Origin: Candidatus Pacearchaeota archaeon
GTDB lineage: Archaea > Nanobdellota > Nanobdellia > Pacearchaeales > GW2011-AR1
Length of the DNA: 5,306 nucleotides
Reading direction: 5' to 3'
Assembly: GCA_017609695.1 (NCBI GenBank)
Contig: JAFCDM010000044.1
Coordinates: 1-5,306 of the forward strand
The translations under genes were made by a program, and so were the position numbers. Under the pieces are notes generated by a model. The model saw only the letters and a program-made list of their open reading frames with translations. It had not been told where the DNA came from and searched no databases. Shown in pieces: positions 1 to 5,249 of this stretch. Numbering within the stretch: position 1 is the stretch's first letter; every line of letters begins with the position of its first letter.

Positions 1-47
1 TCTAATATTTGAAAATTTTCTAAAGTCCTCTCAGCCTTTGATTTCAT
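1..47 (-). CDS. Partial hypothetical protein, N-terminal fragment
   Basis: An ATG at 47-45 on the minus strand opens a frame that stays open to the window edge (15 full codons, reading MKSKAERTLENFQIL). It begins one base after the TAA stop (51-49) of the preceding minus-strand small gene. Such tight spacing is typical of an operon and suggests co-transcription and translational coupling. The visible part is charged and shows no signal peptide or membrane segment. Too little is present to assign a family. Support is the junction geometry and the absence of stops only, so it could still be a chance open frame. Confidence 0.5.
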   Translation of the reverse strand, partial: MKSKAERTLENFQIL

Positions 48-48
48 T

Positions 49-234
49 TTAATAATCAAATATAAATCCAGACTTTAAAGAATTCTTCCTCCATCTTTCT
101 AAATAATCAAAAGTAGCCCTCACCTCAGGGGTTCTAACCGGTTGCAAGATAGTTTGCTCAACCTCTTTTTTTGTTAACCTAGTTATCTTCCCAAGGTTAG
201 GAGCCATAAATCTTAAATTTTCATCATTACTCAT
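49..234 (-). CDS. Small hypothetical protein, 61 aa
   Basis: I do not recognise this protein. It is a soluble, charged 61-residue product from an ATG at 234-232. The frame extends five codons further to a TTG at 249-247, but the ATG is preferred because a TATA-like stretch (about 256-268) lies about 25 bases upstream, which would give a near-leaderless message starting at this ATG. The middle is Lys/Glu-rich and includes LTKKEVEQTI, and the C-terminal third carries a likely helix (ATFDYLERWRKN). Codons look protein-like (mixed GAG/GAA, AGG/AGA, no rare-codon clutter). The stop is one base from the next start, so it probably heads a two-gene operon running off the window. The paired small-gene layout is compatible with, but does not demonstrate, a toxin-antitoxin or other two-component small-protein module. 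Confidence 0.55.
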   Translation of the reverse strand: MSNDENLRFMAPNLGKITRLTKKEVEQTILQPVRTPEVRATFDYLERWRKNSLKSGFIFDY

Positions 235-322
235 ATTTAAAATAAACAAGTTAAGTTTATAAAAATTTATATCTTAAAACTATATAAAAATTTAAAAATA
301 AAATAAGATAACTAAAACTATA
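235..322. promoter_or_regulatory. Divergent AT-rich promoter region
   Basis: This 88-base gap separates two divergent small genes and is almost pure A/T. Facing plus, TATATAAA at 281-288 lies about 38 bases before the ATG at 323, consistent with an archaeal TATA box and a roughly 10-base leader. Facing minus, TTTTTATAAAC (about 268-258) lies about 28 bases before the ATG at 234, consistent with a leaderless message. A 12-base direct repeat (tataaaaattta) occurs at 258-269 and 283-294. In such AT-rich DNA this may simply reflect two similar promoter boxes. Confidence 0.45.
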
Positions 323-514
323 ATGCCTTATAAAACACAACCAGTTTTTGACCCTAATCAACCGCCCGCAGAAAGAATAACAATAAAACTACTCCCAAAA
401 AAATCTAAAGGGGTTTATAGAAACTTATGTCGAGGTATTCAAAAAGCGATTAGAAAAACAAAAGATTCTGCACCAAATTCTTGTGAAACAGATTATTTAA
501 GAATTAATATTTAG
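323..514 (+). CDS. Small basic hypothetical protein, 63 aa
   Basis: I do not recognise this protein. It is 63 residues, Pro-rich at the N-terminus (FDPNQPPAER) and then strongly basic (KLLPKKSKG, RGIQKAIRKTK), so nucleic-acid or ribosome association is conceivable but unproven. It has two cysteines (CRG and SCE), too far apart for an obvious zinc motif, and no membrane segment. A TATA-like box at 281-288 lies a plausible distance upstream of the ATG. The TAG stop (512-514) overlaps the TAA stop of the convergent prf1 gene (513-511), so the two genes meet with no spacer and their transcripts must overlap. It is the only substantial frame in the stretch, but it is short and could be spurious. 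Confidence 0.5.
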   Translation: MPYKTQPVFDPNQPPAERITIKLLPKKSKGVYRNLCRGIQKAIRKTKDSAPNSCETDYLRINI

Positions 515-1626
515 CCCATCTTAAATCTCAAAATAGCCCCCATACCTGAAAGATTCCAAAATTGCTGTCCTTCTTCTGTCTCCACAGAAATCAATTCAAC
601 TTTACTTCCAACTTCTTCAGCCTTTTTCTCAAACTTTTTAATATCTTCTCTTTCTAATTTTTTAGATAAAAATAAAGTATCCACAGCTCCATAATCTAAT
701 GCCTTTAAAACCTCTTTTTCACCATAAGCTGTTTTATCTTTTTCTTTTCCAAGCATATTAAAAAATTTCTCTAAAATTTTTTTCTCATAAAAAATTTCTT
801 GTTCTGCTAAAATATCCCCTGAACTTTCAACTAATAATTCTAATCCATGTTCATCAGCATAACCTAAATCCTTCACTCCTAAAACCTTTTCTTGCAAGGC
901 AGTTATTAAATTCCCTTCTTTTAAAAAATCCTCTTTTGTAGGTCCAGGCCCACCAACTAAAATACCACTCAAATTCTCCAGATTAAAAAATTCGTCTTTC
1001 ACAGCTTCTGCAACTTTCCTAAAAAACTCTTTAGCTAAACCCTCTCTAATCCTTCCATAACGAGCGCTACTTTGCCCCCCTTTAGTTGTCTTTCCAGGAA
1101 CAAAACTATCAAATTTTTGCAAAACTTTAATCTTTTTTCCAATCAACAAACCAATTGTTGCTTCTTTTCTATCAATAACAACCAAACCATAAAGCTCTTT
1201 AATTTTTAACATTTCTTCCAAAGGTTCTAAAACAAAAATCTGGTCACACCTATATAACCTAACAGTTAGTTCTTCAGGAGGTTCAAAACTTTCAGTTATA
1301 AAATCATTTTGTCCCTCTGTTTTAGAAACATTCCCAGAAAATAAAACCACCCCATTTTTAGGAGTCTGTTTCATCCCTTTTGTAATCCTTATTAAACTTT
1401 CCAAAGCATCTTTAACATTTTTTCGAGTAGTAGTGCTTTTTATATTAGTAGAAGTAGATTTTTCACTTTCCAATTGCTTAGTAATAAGATTAATATCAAA
1501 ACCAGCAGGAACATAAACAGTAATAAGTTCTGTATGCCTTGCTTTATGTTCTCGCATTTCTTCTAAAAAGTCTTCTAATTCTTGTTTTGTTTCTACCATT
1601 TTATTGTTTGCCTCATTCTTACTCAC
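511..1626 (-). CDS. prf1: Archaeal peptide chain release factor aRF1
   Basis: Class-1 release factor that reads all three stop codons in the A site and triggers hydrolysis of peptidyl-tRNA; in archaea it is delivered by aEF1A and recycled with ABCE1. Visible marks are a typical N-terminal segment (HTELITVYVPAGF, residues 31-43), the stop-decoding NIKS at 61-64, YRCDQIF at 125-131 (the YxCxxxF decoding motif), and the catalytic GGQ at 183-185 in domain 2. The C-terminal domain 3 ends in GMGAILRF (361-368). At 371 residues it is shorter than the roughly 400-420 usual for the family. C127 is the only cysteine, so the Cys-containing minidomain of many homologues appears absent or reduced. The start is uncertain: the GTG at 1626 lies inside a 43-bp repeat and overlaps the stop of a 7-codon mini-ORF, while an in-frame ATG at 1599 (codon 10) would begin MVETKQELEDF and fits the family equally well. 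An in-frame TGA at 1635-1633 excludes longer starts. Confidence 0.95.
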   Translation of the reverse strand: MSKNEANNKMVETKQELEDFLEEMREHKARHTELITVYVPAGFDINLITKQLESEKSTSTNIKSTTTRKNVKDALESLIRITKGMKQTPKNGVVLFSGNVSKTEGQNDFITESFEPPEELTVRLYRCDQIFVLEPLEEMLKIKELYGLVVIDRKEATIGLLIGKKIKVLQKFDSFVPGKTTKGGQSSARYGRIREGLAKEFFRKVAEAVKDEFFNLENLSGILVGGPGPTKEDFLKEGNLITALQEKVLGVKDLGYADEHGLELLVESSGDILAEQEIFYEKKILEKFFNMLGKEKDKTAYGEKEVLKALDYGAVDTLFLSKKLEREDIKKFEKKAEEVGSKVELISVETEEGQQFWNLSGMGAILRFKMG

Positions 1627-1660
1627 CTCAACTCATTACATTTCATATTATTAGTTTTGG
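1618..1660 (-). repeat. 43-bp direct repeat, copy 1 (prf1 start)
   Basis: This is an exact 43-bp match to 2728-2770 in the same orientation. The flanking bases differ on both sides (1617 t versus 2727 a; 1661 t versus 2771 c), so the edges are sharp. Read on the minus strand it starts CCAAAACTAATAATATG, which resembles an archaeal BRE plus TATA element, and ends GAGGTGAGTAAG, containing three TGAG pentamers and the first three codons of prf1 if the GTG at 1626 is used. It also encodes a complete mini-ORF, MKCNELR (ATG 1646 to TGA 1623), whose stop overlaps that GTG. If the TATA-like part (1653-1645) is used, transcription would begin near 1622, which would favour the ATG at 1599 as the real prf1 start. 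Confidence 0.95.
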
Positions 1661-1695
1661 TTTAATCACTTCCATTAAAAAGTAAATTTCTTTTC

Positions 1696-1715
1696 AATTT
1701 ATATCTTATAAATAA
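1696..1715 (-). promoter_or_regulatory. Possible upstream promoter box for prf1
   Basis: The minus strand reads TTATTTATAAGATATAAATT here, a TATA-like stretch 70-90 bases upstream of the GTG at 1626. It would give a leader of about 50-60 bases carrying the repeat and its mini-ORF. AT-richness makes such matches common, and the TATA-like sequence inside the 43-bp repeat is an equally good alternative. The 136-base gap between the upstream gene and prf1 otherwise shows no clear terminator hairpin, only a T5 run at 1736-1732 (minus) just after the upstream stop. Confidence 0.25.
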
Positions 1716-1762
1716 CTAAGAAATCCAGTATAAAAATCCTTTTATCACATCTTTAAAATCAC

Positions 1763-2623
1763 TTAAATAGCAAAAGGCTTGCCTCCTAAAATACCCTCTA
1801 GCCTACTTACAATCCTCATTCTTTCTTTAGGAACACCTCTTAGAAATTTTAAAACCTCTTTAGAAGAAGGCTTCTCAGTATAGGAGATTCCATTAATATC
1901 AAAAACTTCTTTTAAATCCAAAGCAAACCCGATTTGTATTAGGGTAGAATCTAAAGTTAAATCTGAGGTGTCATAAGAAATAAATGCACCCTGACCTAAT
2001 TTGTTTGTGCATCCCCCAATTTGGAAATATGAATCTTGTTCACATGGATTTTCTTTCAATATTGCAAATGGATCCTTTTTCTCAGAAGAAATCTTAAACC
2101 CCTGGAGTTCTAAAAACTCTTCAAAAGAAACATTTTCCCTAGGAATTTTCCAATAATCAGGTTCTCCCCTAACCTCCCTTTCTCCCCCAACACTAAAAAA
2201 CAATCCTATTTCTTTTTTTACTTTTTCTTGAGTTAAATCCTGCATTGATAATGCTTGTTTTGATAACATCTTTTCTTCCCCCATAAGTCCAACTAAAAAG
2301 TGTTCTGTTCCAACATATCTACGATGAATTTCTCTTGCATAATCAACAGCATATTCTATTGCTTTCTTAGCCAAAGGAGTTTGGGGTAATCTTCCCATAA
2401 TAACCATGTCAGGACCAGAAACCATTAATCCTTCTAAATCAGATTTAAGTTTTCTTAAATCTACATCTAAATTTTTTAATGTGACCACCCCAACCCCAAA
2501 ACCTTCTTTCAATAACCCCAATAACATATGTTCTGTTCCAACATATTCATGACTAAACCTTTGAGCTTCTTGATTAGATAAAGCCATTACTTTTCTTGCT
2601 CTCTCTGTAAATCTTTCATACAT
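1763..2623 (-). CDS. ClpC-like double Clp_N domain protein without ATPase, with unknown C-terminal region
   Basis: A 286-residue soluble protein. Residues 1-140 form two Clp N-terminal repeats. The first (about 2-65) carries FTERARKVMALSNQEAQRF and YVGTEHMLLGLL; the second (about 80-140) follows SGPDMV and LPQTP and carries YVGTEHFLVGLM. These match the N-domain of bacterial ClpC closely. Both GTEH glutamates (E31, E107) are kept; in Bacillus ClpC the equivalent residues (E32, E106) take part in phosphoarginine/substrate docking. The second repeat diverges after its GTEH. Residues 145-286 are not recognised: YWKIPRENVSFEEFLELQGF, two cysteines (C194, C205), an acidic segment (about 217-242) and a basic C-terminal helix. 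No Walker A/B or AAA+ sequence follows, so it cannot unfold proteins alone and is inferred to bind substrates or act as an adaptor. A 43-bp direct repeat flanks it, suggesting acquisition. The ATG is supported by a TATA-like box about 29 bases upstream. Confidence 0.9.
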   Translation of the reverse strand: MYERFTERARKVMALSNQEAQRFSHEYVGTEHMLLGLLKEGFGVGVVTLKNLDVDLRKLKSDLEGLMVSGPDMVIMGRLPQTPLAKKAIEYAVDYAREIHRRYVGTEHFLVGLMGEEKMLSKQALSMQDLTQEKVKKEIGLFFSVGGEREVRGEPDYWKIPRENVSFEEFLELQGFKISSEKKDPFAILKENPCEQDSYFQIGGCTNKLGQGAFISYDTSDLTLDSTLIQIGFALDLKEVFDINGISYTEKPSSKEVLKFLRGVPKERMRIVSRLEGILGGKPFAI

Positions 2624-2639
2624 CTTATTATTTTAAGAT
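2622..2639. repeat. Small inverted repeat over the start of the Clp_N gene
   Basis: ATCTTA (2622-2627) and TAAGAT (2634-2639) are perfect complements separated by 6 bases. The palindrome covers the predicted transcription start and the first bases of the ATG (2623-2621). It could be an operator or a start-codon hairpin, but 6-base arms in AT-rich DNA may be chance. Confidence 0.3.
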
Positions 2640-2648
2640 AAAAAAAGG

Positions 2649-2656
2649 TTTTTAAA
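2649..2656 (-). promoter_or_regulatory. TATA-like box of the Clp_N gene
   Basis: The minus strand reads GTTTAAAAACC around 2657-2647. TTTAAAAA is centred about 29 bases before the ATG at 2623, so the message would begin within a few bases of the start codon and be leaderless. The gene therefore appears to carry its own promoter rather than rely on valS read-through. A GGAGGG at 2670-2665 (minus) lies upstream of this box and precedes no start codon. Confidence 0.45.
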
Positions 2657-2727
2657 CTTTATTACCCTCCAATAACTACTAAAATTTAAACCAAATATCT
2701 TATTACATTTTAAAGTTATGCTCTGCA

Positions 2728-2770
2728 CTTACTCACCTCAACTCATTACATTTCATATTATTAGTTTTGG
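2728..2770 (-). repeat. 43-bp direct repeat, copy 2 (after valS stop)
   Basis: Identical to 1618-1660 over all 43 bases. It begins two bases past the valS stop (TGA 2775-2773) and lies about 105 bases upstream of the Clp_N-protein ATG. Here the would-be prf1 start reads GTG AGT AAG and then diverges into TGC AGA GCA TAA, so this copy leads only to a 6-codon frame. On the minus strand a chain of stop/start overlaps follows valS: TGATG into a 6-codon frame (MPKLII), ATGA into MKCNELR, then GTGA into the 6-codon frame. This is what a copied valS-prf1 junction cut off after three prf1 codons would look like. Confidence 0.95.
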
Positions 2771-2772
2771 CA

Positions 2773-5133
2773 TCACAAAATCTCCACCCCAAACCCCCCT
2801 TGTTTAACTTCCCTAATATTCATAACATCTTTTAAATCCTCTAGAACCTCTTTCAAATCAACATAACTATTCCGCCCAATACTCAAAACAATTTCAGTAT
2901 TCATAGGCTTTTTAGCTTTTGTTTTTTCCTGCCTAATTTTTGAGATAATATCTACTAATAAATCCCAAGTATCCCAACCTAATTGCCCATCTTCATATTT
3001 TTTTATAATAGACTTCTCTTTGATTTGTTTATATTCTGGCCATTTTGTTAAATGAATACTTTTTTCTTTTTCTAATTTTCTAAAATAATTCTGGTAAATT
3101 TCTTCAGTAATAAAAGGGGTTATTGGAGAAATCAATTTCAAAATCTTTAATAAAGAATTGTAAAGAGTGTATTGTGCAGATTCTTTTCCCTGCTTATTAC
3201 TATAAATTCTCTTTTTAACAATTTCTAAATAATTATCACAAAACATATGCCAAAAAAAATCTTCAGTATAAGCTTTAGCTTTAGAATATTCATAATTTTC
3301 AAAAGATTCTGTAACTTTTTTAATTAAAAGATTTAACTTTTTTAAAAACAATTCATCTATTTTCTCTAATTTCTTAGGTTTTTTATTTTTATAATTTTTA
3401 AGATTCATAAAAACAAATTTAGAGGCATTAAATAATTTAGTTACAAACCTTTTACCAGCAATTAAATCTTTTTCCTGATAATTTAAATCCTCTCCTAATT
3501 TACTTCCTGCAGCCCAAAATCTCAAAGCATCTGCACCATATTCTTTCATAACCATATCTGGTTGAACCCCGGTTCCCTTAGATTTTGACATTTTCTTCCC
3601 CCCTAAAGTAACAAACCCAGAAATCATAATACTATCCCAAGGGATTTTATTTTCCTGATACAAAGATTTAACAATTGTATAAAATGCCCAAGTTCTAATT
3701 ATATCATGAGCCTGAGGCCTTAATGAATAAGGAATCCTAACCCTATTATTAATCAAACTACTTGCAATTTGAGGGGTTAAAGAACTTGTTGCCCAAGTAT
3801 CTAAAACTTTTTTTTCAGGAATTCCTTTTCCACCACAAGAACAATTTTTCTTAGTCTGCAAAGGGTCAACAGGCAATTCATTTTCCTTAGGCAAAATAAT
3901 CTTCTTACATTTACCACAATACCAAACTGGAATAGGAATCCCAAAATGTCTATCTCTTGAAATACTCCAATCCCATTCTAAACCTTTAATCCAATTTTCA
4001 TATCTCTTAAACATATGTTCAGGAGTCCATTTAATTTTCTTTCCTTGTTCTATTAATTTCTTTTTCTTATCTAAAATTTTAATAAACCATTCTTCAGTAT
4101 CTATAAATTCAATTTCACAACCACATTTATCATGAACATTCAAGACATGAGAAATTTCTTTTTGTTCTTTAATTAATCTTTTTTCTTTTAAATCTTCTAA
4201 AATCCTTTTTCTAGCTTCTTTAATTTTCATCCCTTGATAATTTTCAAGATTTAATCTGCCATCTTTATCCAGAATCAATCTTGGTTTTAATTTATATTTA
4301 TTAATTGCCTCAACATCAAATTTGTCTCCAAAAGAACAAATCATTAAAACCCCTGTTCCTTTTTCTATGTCTGCAGATTCATCCTCAATTATAGGAACCT
4401 CATAATTAAACAAAGGAACTTTAGCTTTCTTTCCTTTTAATCCCTTATATCTTTTATCTTTTGGATTAATAAAAACAGCAACACAAGCACCTAATAATTC
4501 TGGACGAGTTGTTGCTATAAGCAAATCATTTCCATCACACTTAAACTTTAATGTAGAAAATAAACTATTTTCTTGCTTATCTTCTAATTCTGCTTGTGCA
4601 ATACTTGTTTGACAATCAACACACCAAGGAGTCGGAACATTAGTCTTATAAATTAATTTTTTATTAAAAAGTTCAATAAAAGATTTTTGAGAAATCTTTC
4701 TAGAATTATTATCAATAGTAGAATAATAAACATCATAATCAGCAGAAATTCCAAGAACCTTAAAATCTTCAATACAAACAGGGGTTGCTTTTTTAAGAGT
4801 TTTAAGACATAAAGAAATAAACTCTGCCCTAGACATATCTCTACTTTTAACATTATTTGTTTTTTCAATAAATCTTTCAGTTGGAAGCCCATTATCATCT
4901 GTCCCAAAAGGATAAAAAACATTTTCTTTCATCCGATGAAATCTAATAATAAAATCTTGTTGAGCATAAGAAAATGCATGCCCCATATGCATTCTTCCAG
5001 AAATATAAGGGGGAGGAGTATCAATAGAATAAATCTTACCTTTTCTTTTTAAATTAAATTTAAAAATCTTTTCTTTCTCCCAAAACTTCTTCCATTTCGC
5101 TTCAACCTCTTGTATATTATATTTTTTTGTCAT
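2773..5133 (-). CDS. valS: Valyl-tRNA synthetase, archaeal type
   Basis: Class I aminoacyl-tRNA synthetase that charges tRNA-Val with valine in the cytoplasm and clears mischarged threonine in its editing domain. The Rossmann catalytic core shows the HIGH-type motif HMGH at 49-52 and KMSKS at 514-518. GTDDNGLPTERF (77-88) is typical of archaeal-type enzymes. The CP1 editing insertion spans roughly 170-340, with TTRPE at 208-212. Likely metal-binding cysteines are C171/C174, C337/C339, C406/C409 and C431/C433. DTWATSSLTP (445-454) precedes the second core half, and the helical anticodon-binding domain runs from about 590 to 740. At 786 residues it is compact: the long C-terminal coiled coil of bacterial ValRS is absent and only a short tail follows. 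The ATG start at 5133 sits about 25 bases from a TATA-like box, implying a leaderless message. The gene is intact and ends in TGA. Confidence 0.97.
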   Translation of the reverse strand: MTKKYNIQEVEAKWKKFWEKEKIFKFNLKRKGKIYSIDTPPPYISGRMHMGHAFSYAQQDFIIRFHRMKENVFYPFGTDDNGLPTERFIEKTNNVKSRDMSRAEFISLCLKTLKKATPVCIEDFKVLGISADYDVYYSTIDNNSRKISQKSFIELFNKKLIYKTNVPTPWCVDCQTSIAQAELEDKQENSLFSTLKFKCDGNDLLIATTRPELLGACVAVFINPKDKRYKGLKGKKAKVPLFNYEVPIIEDESADIEKGTGVLMICSFGDKFDVEAINKYKLKPRLILDKDGRLNLENYQGMKIKEARKRILEDLKEKRLIKEQKEISHVLNVHDKCGCEIEFIDTEEWFIKILDKKKKLIEQGKKIKWTPEHMFKRYENWIKGLEWDWSISRDRHFGIPIPVWYCGKCKKIILPKENELPVDPLQTKKNCSCGGKGIPEKKVLDTWATSSLTPQIASSLINNRVRIPYSLRPQAHDIIRTWAFYTIVKSLYQENKIPWDSIMISGFVTLGGKKMSKSKGTGVQPDMVMKEYGADALRFWAAGSKLGEDLNYQEKDLIAGKRFVTKLFNASKFVFMNLKNYKNKKPKKLEKIDELFLKKLNLLIKKVTESFENYEYSKAKAYTEDFFWHMFCDNYLEIVKKRIYSNKQGKESAQYTLYNSLLKILKLISPITPFITEEIYQNYFRKLEKEKSIHLTKWPEYKQIKEKSIIKKYEDGQLGWDTWDLLVDIISKIRQEKTKAKKPMNTEIVLSIGRNSYVDLKEVLEDLKDVMNIREVKQGGFGVEIL

Positions 5134-5154
5134 AGAAAAAATAAGAAGAATTAG

Positions 5155-5162
5155 AATTTAAA
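5155..5162 (-). promoter_or_regulatory. TATA-like box of valS
   Basis: The minus strand reads ACAACCTTTAAATTC; TTTAAATT is centred about 26 bases upstream of the valS ATG (5133), the spacing expected for an archaeal promoter firing at or next to the start codon. No Shine-Dalgarno-like sequence precedes the ATG, in line with a leaderless message, and no room remains for a riboswitch or T-box-like leader. The box abuts the left arm of the inverted repeat at 5161-5211. Confidence 0.5.
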
Positions 5163-5211
5163 GGTTGTGATTAAGTAAATAAATATCCCAAAATCCCAAT
5201 CACAAAACCTT
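5161..5211. repeat. Imperfect inverted repeat between divergent promoters
   Basis: The left arm aaggttgtgatt (5161-5172) pairs with the right arm aatcacaaaacctt (5198-5211): 12 base pairs interrupted by one 2-base bulge, with a 25-base spacer. The left arm overlaps the valS promoter box. The right arm runs into a TATA-like stretch (TTAATAAA, 5210-5217) suitably placed for the plus-strand gene at 5250. This could be an operator serving both divergent promoters, but no regulator is visible here. Confidence 0.45.
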
Positions 5212-5249
5212 AATAAACCTAAAAGAGTTCCTAAATAAAAAGAGGGAAA

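Noticed and set aside
235..249. TTG-initiated extension of the 61-aa gene (five extra codons)
   Set aside because: The probable promoter box places the transcript start near 236, which would exclude the TTG, and the ATG at 234 is the stronger start.
1763..2623. The Clp_N protein as a ClpC truncated by frameshift or a pseudogene
   Set aside because: The frame continues for about 140 well-formed residues after the N-domain and ends at a normal stop, and no AAA+ remnants are visible in the neighbouring sequence.
2665..2670. GGAGGG on the minus strand as a ribosome binding site
   Set aside because: No start codon follows within a usable distance, and it lies upstream of the probable promoter box of the Clp_N gene.
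1618..2770. The two 43-bp repeats as a CRISPR array
   Set aside because: There are only two copies, separated by a 1067-bp segment containing a complete gene, with no spacer-repeat series and no cas gene.
4653..4922. An 89-codon minus-strand frame rich in Leu/Ile/Phe
   Set aside because: It lies wholly inside valS in another frame of the same strand; the hydrophobic composition comes from AT-rich DNA read out of frame, and the valS motifs are in the main frame.
5134..5249. Riboswitch or T-box leader of valS, or a tRNA gene in the gap
   Set aside because: The TATA-like box sits about 25 bases from the ATG, leaving no leader, and no cloverleaf, GGTTC-type T-arm or CCA end could be found on either strand.
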